Assembly: GCF_965363235.1 (NCBI RefSeq)
Contig: NC_134842.1
Location: forward strand, 35,052,505-35,116,504
Reading direction: 5' to 3'
DNA length: 64,000 nt
From: Mytilus galloprovincialis
Lineage: Eukaryota > Mollusca > Bivalvia > Mytilida > Mytilidae
Below are positions 27,201-33,280 of the stretch, one piece after another; position 1 is the first letter of the stretch; every line of letters starts with the position of its first letter. The translations under genes and the position numbers were made by a program. Under the pieces are notes generated by a model. It was not told where the DNA came from. It saw only the letters and a program-made list of their open reading frames with translations, and did no database searches.

Positions 27201-30131
27201 TTGGCATCAGAAAGCTGTTTCCTCTGGATGCTAAATATGCTGCTTTACTTATTCAGCTTGTGGTAAAAGGAAGCTCAGAGATACATGTATATTTGACATT
27301 GTTTGAATTGATGTGTTATTATTTTTTGGAAAGTTTTGAGATGGTTCACCATACATGTATGTTAAGCTAAAATATGGTTCAAAAGACAGTTAATGTATTA
27401 GTCCACCTTGAGACATACCCCCTACTCAGAGTCAGATTTCAAGGGACTAGTATTTGTTCCTACACCTTAATTATTTGTTCTTCAAGAAAAAGTAGAAAAT
27501 GCCAACAAAAGTCTTTGGTTTGATCTAATCGGGAATCTAACCTTTGACGGTTTGACCTTTCTCGCACATAATTGAGCAGCTTGTGTTCTAACTTTGACAA
27601 TTTATAACATGTATAAAGTCTGACAAACAAGTCATATCCAAGAACGATTAATTTGGTTTAAGGGGGTAGAGATACTGTTACAATGAATCATACAACAGAT
27701 GTTCTAAAAAGTCAAGACATGTCTTGTGTCAAAATAAAGACTATCTGCTAATATATTTTTGATGTTTTTTTCTTTAATTGTTATTTTTGGTTTGTCTACA
27801 AGCAGTGGCAACTGTCTATATGTCACCGCATACTGATGATGATTGATAGCTGCTTAATGTCCAGTGGCAAATTTATTGATATGCATATTCAGGAGAAAAA
27901 CATGTTGTTTCATATTCTGACGTCCGACTCAGGCTTCTCTGAAACTGAGTTTTACTGTGTATATTAGTGCGCTTGATTTTTCTACATTGGCTAGAGGTAT
28001 ATAAGGGGACGGTTGAGATCTCAAAAAACATGTTTAGCCTCACCGCAATTTTGCGCCTGTCTCAAGTCAGGAGCCTCTGGCCTTTTTTAGTCTTGTATGA
28101 TTTTTAATTTTAGTTTCTTATGTATAATAAGGAGTTTAGTATGACGTCCATTTTCACTGAACTAGTATACATATTTGTTTAGGGGCCAGCTGAAGGAGGC
28201 CTCAGGGTGCCGGAGTTTCTCGCTTCATTAAAGACCCATTGGTGGCCTTCGGCTGTTGTCTGCTCTGTGGTTGGGTTGCAGTCGTTTCTCAATTTTAATC
28301 TTATATGAATATTTACCCTGCTTTTTACCAGACTGACACGCTGAGCAGGTACATGTATCTTAACATGCTCGCTCACAGGGTAACAATACACAGGAAGACA
28401 TGTCATCCAACTCAGACACATTATTACGACCAAACAGTCTTTGCTCACTTACTGCTTAATGCTGCATGCTTGATGGAGAAGATGGAGAAGCAGCAAACAT
28501 TAATTCTCTGATCTTTGATTAGACCCAGACCGAGTTGGAACCCATGACCAACTGCACTGAAGGCATGTTACCATATTACAAGAGCAGCTGTCCTAACACA
28601 TAATTGACAACTATCATCTCAAGTAGCAATTCATTATACATTGCTTGTATAATGCCAAACTACATTACAGACTACGCGAATGAATTTTATTTTTACAGGA
28701 CATTCGGTCTGGTAAGCATCCTAGCTTTACCAGACCGAATGAAATTTTACCAGACCAATTTTTTTTTTACATCTAATTGTATATTATCCGACAAAAAACA
28801 ACAAACATATGACTTTGTTGTGCCCTACTCCTCCCCAAAATGCACAAATTAAAACAAAATGATGTAACAAGAGGGGATATTGTTATGAAAGTTGTGCACA
28901 ATTGCTTGAATGCATTTCAGTGAAGAGTAATGTCCCATTTTATTGGATTTTGACAATGTTTGTGAACTAAACATAATTTAGAGTTTCTGTATAAAATATT
29001 ATTTCCTGTTTCTTCTTTCTTTTTCATTTATCTTTTGGTTTTCAATTCTTGTGGTTATATTTCATAGCTAAATTTTGTGATCTGCTTGGATTTTTATTCA
29101 TTTATTGTATTTAAATCGGCAAACCCGGAATTATCCTTATCCGTTCCCAGAATCTGATCCGGTTTTCTTTTACATTTCCGGTTGTGCCAATGATGGCATC
29201 CATTGTTGTTTTTGACAGTCAGATATGTTTTTACCCGGATTTACACATTACTGGTTGGCGATGTTCGGCATAAAGCTAGCGGTTGAACAAAATAAACATC
29301 GCTGTGATGAATAATAAAGATGAAAATGAATTTGAGATCGTTTGGCAATTTTGCTAGAATGTTAGAAAAATCCATGAAAAAAAAAACACTGAACATTCGG
29401 ACCGGAATTCAACAAAATTTTACCAGACCGATCCATTATTCACGGGATTTGTCCGACGGTCCGACGTATTTCGTGTAGTCTGACATTAGTTGAAATTGCT
29501 GCTCCTATGCATAAAAACTAATAGAAAGTGCATGTTCATAAAAGCATGCAAAAATTAATAAAAAGATCACCCTTTAACAGTAAACAAAAAAGTAAACCAA
29601 AAGGACAATCAAATGTTTAAAAACACCCATAAAGTGTTATTTGACATACCTCATTATATTTCAGCTCTAAACAGCTGTTCGGTGTCATGTCATTTGAGCT
29701 ACCCCACACCACAAAGACTTTGCTTATCCATACTTTGTTTTTGTATAATTCAAGGCTAACCTTTGGAAAAAGGTCACATTGATATTTTATTTTTCTTGAT
29801 CAATTTGATTGAGAATGTGTCAAAAATTGGGATGACGGATTCTACGCATCAGCTGGCTGTGTATTCGGTATGTACACATGAGTCATGCCGTACATTTAAG
29901 CTTTACGGAATCCCAGTGATTTGTGTAGTTGATATCCATTTGTCTGATCGCTTGTTAATTGTTAATGTGTAAGATATACTGAAAACATGTAAAACAAATC
30001 ATGATAAATATAAACAAATATGCACTTCCGGTGAAAGATTTTACCTGACTTTTCTCAAAATTCTCTCTTTCTATTTCAAGTGCAGTTTTCCCCCTGCTTC
30101 CAATTGCTCTGGGTAAATGTCTCGTTGACAT
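160..30131 (-). CDS. HIP1R: HIP1/HIP1R-like clathrin-actin adaptor, 5' part of gene (17 exons, 480 codons; 3' end outside window)
   Basis: Family role: cytoplasmic endocytic adaptor that binds phosphoinositides through an N-terminal ANTH domain, clathrin light chain through a central coiled coil, and F-actin through a C-terminal I/LWEQ domain. Seventeen minus-strand segments join with GT/AG junctions and consistent phase into exactly 1440 nt. Residues 1-29 form a basic N-terminus; about 30-290 are ANTH-like (motifs VKEKHAR, WKFIHVLHKILRDGHPHV, GQCRLAPLI, QDSCQLYDY, EPPNFL); about 305-327 are Pro/Glu-rich; 345-480 are a coiled coil with the family-like segments REEHVSLLRT and NAEVTKKL. Collinearity with vertebrate HIP1R, recalled from memory, runs the whole length. 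HIP1 versus HIP1R cannot be separated, since invertebrates usually carry one gene. The rest of the coiled coil and the I/LWEQ domain should lie before position 1. Transcript structure is inferred, not observed. Confidence 0.9.
470..740 (+). repeat. Partial copy of dispersed repeat family (R1)
   Basis: Shares extended blocks with 35790-36150 (same strand) and with the reverse complement of 47407-47795: a TCTGGTTTTAT start, a CCCCTATTTTCTTTTCAT block, and an end with TCTTTTAAAAAGCTTGTTAT. No coding potential. It lies in a HIP1R intron. Probably a non-autonomous DNA element. Confidence 0.6.
798..886 (-). CDS. HIP1R: HIP1R exon 16 (to residue 457)
   Basis: 89 nt beginning HAKGFEDKFKKMKDIYQ and ending KLREEHVSLLRT, donor gtaagt. 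It corresponds to the conserved KLKEKHSELVHVHAELLRK block of the clathrin-light-chain-binding coiled coil. Confidence 0.9.
1253..1712 (+). repeat. Mussel GTGTCC...GGGGCAT dispersed repeat with internal duplication
   Basis: Opens AACAAGAATGTGTCC and closes AGGTGGGGCATAAAA, like copies at 6452, 18293 and (reverse) 30457. The roughly 150-bp block starting CACTATCATTTTCTATGTTC occurs twice, followed by a short GGACGGACGAACGG-type tract. Noncoding and intronic in HIP1R. Confidence 0.85.
2020..2101 (-). CDS. HIP1R: HIP1R exon 15 (to residue 427)
   Basis: 82 nt of coiled coil (DNDELKKRLKQTETVHVGAA...), donor gtaaga, ending with one base that completes a Lys codon in exon 16. Confidence 0.85.
2183..2255 (+). 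repeat. Short repeat-tail fragment (TGTCTGCTCTATGGTCGGGTTG)
   Basis: A block beginning CTGTTGTCTGCTCTATGG resembles the end of the repeat at 28020-28290. It seems to be the terminal part of a dispersed mussel element, with no coding content. Confidence 0.5.
2659..2751 (-). CDS. HIP1R: HIP1R exon 14 (residues 370-400)
   Basis: 93 nt of coiled coil (DQKILSAQKEEIARLEKILS...). The donor is a choice: gttggt at 2658 keeps phase with exon 15, whereas the alternative gtcttt 10 nt upstream would break the frame. The chosen donor departs from the usual gtragt consensus. Confidence 0.78.
3100..3172 (-). CDS. HIP1R: HIP1R exon 13 (residues 345-369)
   Basis: 73 nt beginning RDHIIERLTKEIQYLRSEIE and ending RLKLE, donor gtaaga. 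Heptad-like spacing marks the start of the coiled coil; it matches LKREVEMLRSELEKIKLE of the family. Confidence 0.88.
4086..4126 (-). CDS. HIP1R: HIP1R exon 12 (residues 332-344)
   Basis: 41-nt microexon encoding VNNFGNGFPEVDE, acceptor cag, donor gtaaat, end phase 2. It is short and weakly conserved, supported mainly by the phase match on both sides. Confidence 0.7.
4200..5090 (+). pseudogene. Non-LTR retrotransposon ORF2 C-terminal remnant
   Basis: An open stretch (about 4200-4612) contains MIYQELGRLPLILARK and YWFKLL, typical of the region after the reverse transcriptase in LINE ORF2 proteins. After a stop/frameshift near 4610 the coding resumes to about 4890 with RFYGITRNNRICTFC and DEFHFILKCPRF, a CxxC...H...C knuckle typical of the ORF2 end. 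An AT-rich tail follows to about 5090. 5'-truncated and frameshifted, it is a dead copy in a HIP1R intron, antisense to the gene. The LINE clade cannot be settled by eye. Confidence 0.75.
5310..5462 (+). repeat. Retroelement 3'-tail fragment (GTTTGATGTGTTTGAGCTTT)
   Basis: Matches 63750-63865 closely around GTTTGATGTGTTTGAGCTTT and TTTTGAATTTTCC. A noncoding dispersed repeat. Confidence 0.6.
5552..5698 (-). CDS. HIP1R: HIP1R exon 11 (residues 283-331, acidic linker)
   Basis: 147 nt, phase 0 at both ends. It begins EPPNFLIASDFSKHVKPVAV and continues into a Pro/Glu-rich run (DEPEPEAEPEIEVEDLID). This is the linker between ANTH and coiled coil, where family members carry endocytic motifs. I see no DPF triplet here. 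Confidence 0.88.
5937..6240 (+). repeat. Retroelement 3'-tail copy
   Basis: Matches 39040-39370 in order: GCCTGTCCC(CA)AAGTCAGGAGCC, TAATTCAGTGGT, GGGCTTTGCTCATTGTTGAA, and ...CAAACATACCACATCTTCTTTTT. At 39 kb the same tail follows RT coding remnants, so this is probably a truncated copy of that element. Confidence 0.7.
6273..6348 (-). CDS. HIP1R: HIP1R exon 10 (residues 257-282)
   Basis: 76 nt beginning LKQFYLSSSNLQYFKNL and ending VPGLPD, with donor gtgagt. It matches the vertebrate LRNFFRRASDMLYFKRLIQIPRLPE region at the end of the ANTH/linker. Confidence 0.88.
6452..6917 (+). repeat. Mussel GTGTCC...GGGGCAT dispersed repeat
   Basis: Second copy of the family seen at 1253, again with the internal block present twice and a GGACGGACGAACG tract near 6815-6865. 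Intronic in HIP1R, same orientation as the first copy. Confidence 0.85.
6975..7190 (+). repeat. Retroelement tail (TGGATGGAGAGTTGTCT type)
   Basis: Shares the series ATTAGACCATTGGTTCTCCT, TTTGAATGGTTTTACA, GTGAGCCAAGGCTC, TTGTGACTTGGATGGAGAG and CACATCTTC with copies at 21830-22110, 22715-22815 and 35330-35745. Confidence 0.7.
7351..7408 (-). CDS. HIP1R: HIP1R exon 9 (to residue 256)
   Basis: 58 nt encoding LPPDTLSGHRDRFLSMYK, matching the family block LPADTLQGHRDRF. The split codons at both ends fit the neighbouring exons. Confidence 0.88.
7450..7640 (+). repeat. Retroelement tail (TTGGTGGGGTTTCGTGTTGC type)
   Basis: Contains ATCTGCTTACCCTTCC(A/G)GAGCA and a GTGGGGTTTCGTGTTGCTTAG block shared with 44320-44530 and with the reverse strand of 49860-50080 and 52280-52500. 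A short open frame here is a by-product of the repeat. Confidence 0.65.
9640..10173 (+). pseudogene. N-terminal transposase-like ORF fragment (177 codons)
   Basis: An acidic, low-complexity N-terminus (about 1-65) is followed by RLRINALFANDCNCRKKCFT, then KLSTFREQAY, ERDIYLLSKLENLE and FRGGKRERKRYF at about 155-168. From memory this order (CxCxKxCF block, then KRERKRYF) is the N-terminus of a large invertebrate family of transposase-like proteins often labelled with DUF7869. After RYF the frame diverges and stops, where family members continue into the DDE-like core. Flanking TIRs support the assignment. Not expected to be functional. Confidence 0.65.
10218..10798. mobile_element. MITE nested in the transposon (TA flanked, AAGGAGTAWGTTCG ends)
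   Basis: The ends AAGGAGTATGTTCG and, reversed, AAGGAGTAAGTTCG are inverted, with TA on both sides (10216-10217 and 10799-10800). An inner inverted pair is also present: GGACAGGAAACATAGAGCGC near 10451 against GCGCTCTATGTTTCCTGGCC near 10556. Noncoding. TA duplication fits a Tc1/mariner-type mobiliser. It is younger than the host transposon because it lies inside it. Confidence 0.7.
11196..11674 (+). pseudogene. C-terminal transposase remnant, frameshifted
   Basis: From 11196 one frame reads GHTKCLCDACFGMLKKKVRK and then SDVNTVSQLVKIVDNSAKC. Near 11310 the homology shifts frame and continues as ENSLKWYRWDNFFTKYF, KGIGKFHHFRF-like and ERRRYLYNEVRPFV to a stop at 11674. From memory this is the tail of the same DUF7869-type family as the ORF at 9640 (GHTKC and FHHF blocks). 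The frameshift and the missing centre make it a pseudogene. Confidence 0.65.
12067..12207 (-). CDS. HIP1R: HIP1R exon 8 (to residue 237)
   Basis: 141 nt with GQCRLAPLI and QDSCQLYDYIVKSLFRLHS, the most conserved ANTH-distal block. The donor is gtaagtata. A 4.2-kb transposon begins only about 12-14 bases into the following intron. Confidence 0.92.
12408..12469 (-). CDS. HIP1R: HIP1R exon 7 (to residue 190)
   Basis: 62 nt encoding FEISVEMLDYMDEILSLQQA. Acceptor is cag after a T-rich tract, donor gtaagt, end phase 1. It matches the family block VEMFDYMD. Confidence 0.9.
13729..14750. mobile_element. Non-autonomous hAT-like element with perfect 8-bp target duplication
   Basis: 1022 bp. The ends are CAGGGCTTCCAAAA and its reverse complement (14 bp identical), directly flanked by CTTAGGCC at 13721-13728 and 14751-14758. 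An 8-bp duplication and CAG-initial TIRs are hAT hallmarks. Subterminal CCGGTCAT/CCGGAC motifs recur. No transposase is visible; a 69-codon open frame inside is not convincing. The right flank continues as a retroelement tail (GTTAGTTTTCTTGTTTGAAT). Confidence 0.85.
14755..14830 (+). repeat. Retroelement tail fragment split by the hAT-like element
   Basis: GTTAGTTTTCTTGTTTGAAT and TTTTATAGCTGACT match 39185-39245. Confidence 0.55.
16206..16282 (-). CDS. HIP1R: HIP1R exon 6 (residues 145-169)
   Basis: 77 nt beginning NKEIPGNLNLSDEQFAK and ending CGSDVNN, phase 2 at the end, donor gtaagt. The GSDVNN block matches the family's GTDVNN. Confidence 0.88.
16335..16412. repeat. Small foldback hairpin
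   Basis: AGTTAAATTTTATTATTTAA is followed, after a GC-rich loop around 16360-16378, by its near reverse complement TTAAATAATTAAAATTTAAC. Function unknown; probably one end of a MITE. Confidence 0.5.
17308..18180. mobile_element. Composite foldback: MITE interrupted by a second palindromic element
   Basis: The outer parts (17308-17340 and about 17960-18180) match the MITE at 32803-33178: ATTACATTAGATGTATGTTT, ACTTTATTCTGATTG, TGTAAAAGCGTTGACC. Between them lies an insert whose right half is a nearly perfect palindrome (17798-17956, loop at CTCGCTATCGCTC) built from TTTACCACGGGTTG and GGGGGCTTGAATATAT arms. Noncoding; intronic in HIP1R. Confidence 0.6.
18293..18622 (+). repeat. Mussel GTGTCC...GGGGCAT repeat with GGACGAAC minisatellite
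   Basis: Third plus-strand copy of the family, single-block form. Positions about 18497-18570 carry a tandem GGACGAACGAAC-type array that reads as an Arg/Thr/Asp repeat in one frame but is not a gene. Homopolymer T and G runs lie just upstream at 18228-18257. Confidence 0.85.
18773..19000. mobile_element. Harbinger-like MITE, TTA target duplication
   Basis: 228 bp between TTA (18770-18772) and TTA (19001-19003). The ends GGGACGATATCAAAAG and CTTTTGATGTCGTCCC are inverted. C-rich tracts lie inside. A second copy is at 30635-30881. A 3-bp TTA duplication is characteristic of PIF/Harbinger. Confidence 0.8.
20152..20232 (-). CDS. HIP1R: HIP1R exon 5 (residues 118-144)
   Basis: 81 nt, 27 codons, beginning MHLKEGYGKLIACYCKLM and ending NFHRK, with donor gtatat. 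It corresponds to the vertebrate HLHDRYGQLVNVYTKLL block. The leading Met is internal, not a start. Confidence 0.88.
20521..21030. repeat. Degenerate minisatellite, about 34-bp unit
   Basis: About 14 diverged repeats of a unit like TTTCATTTGACACAG...TGTTTGTTTTCTGACATG. The minus-strand reading gives Lys/Gln/Cys-rich open frames, which I treat as repeat artefacts. In HIP1R intron 4, ending about 40 bases from exon 4. Confidence 0.8.
21070..21126 (-). CDS. HIP1R: HIP1R exon 4 (residues 99-117)
   Basis: 57 nt, 19 codons, beginning AIPDSFKNHAILKEL and ending KLW, phase 0 at both ends, donor gtaaga. It sits just beside the intronic minisatellite at 20521-21030. Confidence 0.88.
21830..22110 (+). 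repeat. Retroelement tail copy (TGGATGGAGAGTTGTCT type)
   Basis: Contains GCTGCAATTGTTTGCACCT, CCTAAGTCAGGAATCTGAT, GGTGTGAGCCAAGGCTC and GGATGGAGAGTTGTCTCATT, matching 35480-35745. It ends about 25 bases from HIP1R exon 3. Confidence 0.7.
22133..22275 (-). CDS. HIP1R: HIP1R exon 3 (to residue 98)
   Basis: 143 nt from acceptor ...ccag to donor gttagt. It encodes the ANTH segment with TIVLGTFKDHGAGLYW and WKFIHVLHKILRDGHPH. The split first codon fits exon 2, and the exon ends in phase 0. Confidence 0.92.
22715..22815 (+). repeat. Short retroelement tail fragment
   Basis: GTGTTGAAGACCGTACTTTG and GTGACTTGGATGAGAGTTAT match the tail families at 6975 and 21830. Confidence 0.6.
23752..24508. mobile_element. 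MITE with repeated GCGCGC subterminal motifs and 8-bp target duplication
   Basis: 757 bp flanked by AAATAGTG at 23744-23751 and 24509-24516. The terminal about 120 bp are inverted: TACGTTTGCGCGC occurs near each tip, and GCGCGCAGCTTTTGATTACA and CAGGTAAACTCAGGTAAAA occur in the same order from each end. The core is AT-rich and noncoding. The repeated TTTGCGCGC boxes could be transposase-binding sites. The 8-bp duplication suggests hAT, but the tips (CGGTGC / GGGCGC) are atypical. Confidence 0.8.
24517..26580. other. HIP1R intron 2, no recognisable feature
   Basis: AT-rich intronic DNA with short open frames and poly-T/poly-A tracts. I see no exon, repeat family or RNA gene that I can support. 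Confidence 0.5.
26585..26816. mobile_element. Harbinger-like MITE, GGCCAAATAAAAA ends
   Basis: 232 bp flanked by TTA (26582-26584 and 26817-26819). The terminal inverted repeats begin GGCCAAATAAAAA and continue into GGTTCCAGT near both ends. Noncoding; about 75 bases downstream of HIP1R exon 2 in the gene's direction. Confidence 0.8.
26893..26956 (-). CDS. HIP1R: HIP1R exon 2 (residues 30-50)
   Basis: Encodes HVAITKAISATECPVKEKHAR between acceptor CAG and donor gtatcc, ending in phase 1. This is the first helix region of the ANTH domain; VKEKHAR is a conserved block. Confidence 0.9.
28020..28290 (+). repeat. Dispersed mussel repeat (GGGGCCAGCTGAAGGAGGCC)
   Basis: GC-richer block with GTCTCAAGTCAGGAGCCT, GGGGCCAGCTGAAGGAGGCC and GGCTGTTGTCTGCTCTGTGG; the last part resembles 2183-2255. 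I recognise it as a common mussel interspersed repeat. The overlapping open frames are artefacts. Confidence 0.6.
28505..28600 (-). repeat. Possible tRNA-derived SINE head
   Basis: The minus strand reads TTAGGACAGCTGCTCTTGTA ... GGTCATGGGTTCCAACTC, with a pol III B-box-like GGTTCCAACTC. No complete cloverleaf was seen. Tentative. Confidence 0.35.
28668..29482. mobile_element. Non-autonomous TIR element with ACATTA target duplication
   Basis: 815 bp. The ends CAGACTACGCGAA and, reversed, CAGACTACACGAA are flanked by ACATTA at 28662-28667 and 29483-29488. TTTTACCAGACCGA-type motifs occur near both ends in subterminal positions. No transposase. A CAG start suggests hAT, but the duplication is 6 bp as read. 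Confidence 0.65.
30045..30131 (-). CDS. HIP1R: HIP1R exon 1 (residues 1-29, start codon)
   Basis: The ATG at 30131-30129 opens MSTRHLPRAIGSRGK and runs to ENFEKSQ before donor gtaaaa, ending in phase 0. It aligns with the start of vertebrate HIP1R (basic stretch, then EREQFDKTQ), which supports this start. Upstream sequence contains no further in-frame coding that I recognise. Confidence 0.85.
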
Positions 30132-30456
30132 TCTATTTCAAATATCGTTTAATCATATTGGGCACAACTATTTCAACTTTGTAACAGTAGACATGTATTT
30201 CGTAAAAGTGCACTCCCCGGTTTGTGGTTATAACAGCGCCCCCTTATGATCTGTCAAATTACCAGGAACAATAAATCTATTTCCCGCGTAATTTTGCAGA
30301 TTTCAAGTTTACTAAATATTTCATATTTTAATTATTAAACATTTGAATTTCTCACATATCATGCATATAGCCTCTTTAAATATGAATTGTATGAGTGATA
30401 CGTGTTTGATTAGTGTTTAGCCAGTTTATAAATATCAAGTCGTTTTTGAATTTTTT

Positions 30457-31023
30457 TTATGCCCCATTTATCATACACTGATGTGGGCATTATGTTTTCA
30501 ATCTGGTCTGTGCGTCCGTTCATTTATTCGTTCGTTCATCCTTCCGTCCGTTCGTCTGTCTGTCCTGCTTCAGGTTAAAGCTTTTGGTCGAGGTAGTTTT
30601 TGATAAAGTTGAAGTCCAATCAACTTGAAACTTAGGGACGACTTCAAAAGTTCAATGTAGGATAACAAACTTAAATTCACATAATTTTTTCACTGACCCC
30701 CCCCCCCCTCCCCCCTCTTAACTTAATTTGGGGAAAATTGATTTACCAATAGGGATATATGTCAAAATCGATTTTAGATATACAAAACTTGCAGAATTTT
30801 AATCGCGCCCCCCCCCCCCCCCAACCCCCAAACTATTTGATTTAAGTTTTTTATCATACATCGATCTTTTGATGTCGTCCCTTAGCCGTACACATGTTCC
30901 CTTTGATATGATCTTTTTTAATTCAATGCCAAATTAAAGATTTCCCCCCATTTTCACGGTCCATAGAACATAGAAAATGATAGTGTGGATGGGGCATCCT
31001 TGTACCGGGGACACATTCTTGTT
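30457..31023 (-). repeat. Mussel GTGTCC...GGGGCAT repeat, reverse copy, interrupted by a MITE
   Basis: Opens TTTTATGCCCCA and closes GGACACATTCTTGTT, the reverse complement of the 1253 family. Split by the Harbinger-like MITE at 30635-30881; the two halves rejoin in the order seen in uninterrupted copies. Confidence 0.85.
30635..30881. mobile_element. Harbinger-like MITE nested in another repeat
   Basis: Second copy of the 18773 element: GGGACGACTTCAAAAG ... CTTTTGATGTCGTCCC with TTA on both sides (30632-30634, 30882-30884). The uninterrupted repeat reads AACTTAGTACACATG at this point, which confirms insertion at a TTA. Confidence 0.88.
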
Positions 31024-31231
31024 AGAAATGTTTTCATCCCAAAAGTAACCATTTTCCTTTATCATGGCTTGATAATTAATAATAATTCATCATGATTGTA
31101 GGCCGGAAGGTGAGCTTACCATAAGATGTCTTAAAGGTATTTTTTAGGACCTTTAATTCATTTTACAATTATTCAAATATTGAATTATTGTTACTAGAAC
31201 TTGTACACCCGGACGACCTTGAAGTCCCTTC

Positions 31232-31406
31232 ACATTGGCAGATCCAGGGGGGGGGGGGGGGTTCCGGGGTTGGAACCCCCCTTTTTTTGGACAATCAATG
31301 CATTTGAATGGGGACATGTCGTTGGAATCGCCCCCCCCCCCTTCCCTCTTTGCCCTGGGTTAGGACCTCCCCTTTAAAATGGCTGGACCCCCTGCTTCAC
31401 TGTCAT
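31232..31406. repeat. Degenerate foldback (TGGCAGATCCAGGGG)
   Basis: TGGCAGATCCAGGGG and, reversed, a diverged CAGGGGGTCCAGCC flank a body of G and C homopolymers. It resembles a decayed copy of the CAGTGGCGGATCCAG foldback at 36225. Confidence 0.45.
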
Positions 31407-31409
31407 GAT

Positions 31410-32355
31410 TACTCCCTGTCAATATATATTTTAGGTTCCCGGGAACTAAACTCTTAAATTCTTTGCGTGTCCTAAGCACTCAGTCATCAACTATTATTTT
31501 TTTTAAATGACCGACTGCCGAGGATTTTCCCAAAGTTTGAGAGTTAAGATACCTTGACTGAGTTCAGAATATTTAAACTTAGAACTGCATAAAATCATTA
31601 AATTACTTTGGAAAATAATAAGGAGTTGTTGTATTATTGTCAGTGAAACAACAGTACTATCCGCAAAAGTTTCTCTCTAAGAGTTTACTAAATTTGAAAC
31701 CAATAAAGATTTTAATTTAACACATACACAACTTAAACAAGGCTAGTTATGATAACCAGGAAAAAAAGTAAAATGACCCAGAGCCATACATAAAAAAAAA
31801 ATGTACGGGAAGTTGTAAATGTCATAACCGAGTCATGTTCAGTTGCAAACTCCGAAACAGTGGTGACGTTGCTTCGCTAAACTATCATTTAAAGTCAACG
31901 TAGCGTAGTAAAGAGGACGTAACCGCTGTTTCGGAGTTCGGTTCAGTTGTTGTCACTGTAAACATCTGTAAATACAATAAAGAAAGATGAAAGGTGTTTC
32001 CACTGGCAATATCACTAGCTTGATCGACAGTTGCTTAACAGCCCGACGAAAATAAACTCTGAAAATTAAGAATTATTTTACGGACACAAAATTGCTTGAT
32101 TAACTACCAGACGAAAATAAAACTCAGAAAATTCAGAATCCATAATATGTATAGGATTGTGACCAACAACAACACAAAACATTAAACATTGGCATATACA
32201 AAAAGGTGAATTTTGGAGAATAATCCGAAAATATAGAAATCATGAAACACCATTTATAGATACGAAACTACTATATCAAATAGTGGTATAGTCTTTATGA
32301 TATTCAAAGGGAAGATATTTTTCAAGACATTTCTAACAATTGTTATAATTTTATA
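31410..32355. other. Intergenic; one short foldback, otherwise nothing recognised
   Basis: A hairpin at about 31848-31940 has arms AACTCCGAAACAG and CTGTTTCGGAGTT separated by about 60 bases. No gene, RNA or known repeat is supported in the rest. Confidence 0.5.
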
Positions 32356-32359
32356 AATC

Positions 32360-32525
32360 TAATTAATTACATTAGATGTATGTTTCATTATGATACTTTA
32401 TTCTGATTGACTAACTGCACGTTGTTATTCCGTAAGCAATTGCATTGCTCAATAAGTACAAAATGTACTTCGGTCAACGCTTTTACACCCTAATGAAGCT
32501 ACAAAAAGAAGCATTCAATTCTTAA
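32360..32525. mobile_element. Partial copy of ATTACATTAGATGTATG MITE
   Basis: Carries both ends (ATTACATTAGATGTATGTTT and GAAGCATTCAATTCTT) and the ACTTTATTCTGATTG and TCGGTCAACGCTTTTACACC blocks, but lacks the middle of the 32803 copy. Confidence 0.65.
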
Positions 32526-32802
32526 ATAATAAATCTTCTAAATTTTTATGTCCTTTGACCCAAGAAAATGTAACTGTTGTGGATAAACTGTGCTGTTATA
32601 TTTGTGACTGTTTTGAATTAAGGAGATGAACACTGACACTAAGTCAAGTAAATAATTTGAGAATAAATGCATATAATGTAATTTTATTATTCTCTTATTC
32701 ACAATACATATGCGGTTTTTGGATCTGATTCTGACCAATGCTTATATTACCAATTACGTAAATCAATTGTATCGGTTTTATGCCCTTTATGGGCCCTATA
32801 AT

Positions 32803-33178
32803 TACATTAGATGTATCATGTTTCATTATGATACTTTATTCTGATTGGCTAACTGCACATCACGTGTTATTCCGTAAGCAATTGCATTGCTCAATAAAAC
32901 TTTTCATTCATGATAACACGTGGTCCCACAATAAAGTGCACAGGTGAATTAAATAAAACAATAATAAAATTCGTGTTTTAATGATCATTGCTAAAAAAAT
33001 GTAATTATAAGTATTGCATGCTTCTTTTTGTAACTTCATAGGGGTGTAAAAGCGTTGACCGTGCGCACATTTTTAGTATGAAGCGCTGCTTCCGCGCTTC
33101 ATACAAAATGTACTTCGGTCAACGCTTTTACACCCCAATGAAGTTACAAAAAGAAGCATTCAATTCTTAAGTAATTTG
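32803..33178. mobile_element. Foldback MITE, fullest copy
   Basis: Blocks as at 32360 plus an inner palindrome: GGGTGTAAAAGCGTTGACC at about 33043 and TCGGTCAACGCTTTTACACC at about 33116, around a loop containing GAAGCGCTGCTTCCGCGCTTC. Related fragments lie at 17308-18180 and 46741-46830. Noncoding. Confidence 0.7.
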
Positions 33179-33191
33179 GGAAATAAAAAAA

Positions 33192-33280
33192 TATTCTATT
33201 CTATTCTATTCTATTCTATTCTATTCTATTCTATTCTATTCTATTTTCTAGTCTAGTCTAGTCTAGTCTAGTCTAGTCTA
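33192..33280. repeat. Compound pentanucleotide microsatellite (ATTCT)n(CTAGT)n
   Basis: About 10-11 units of ATTCT followed by six or so units of CTAGT. Likely length-polymorphic. Confidence 0.95.
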
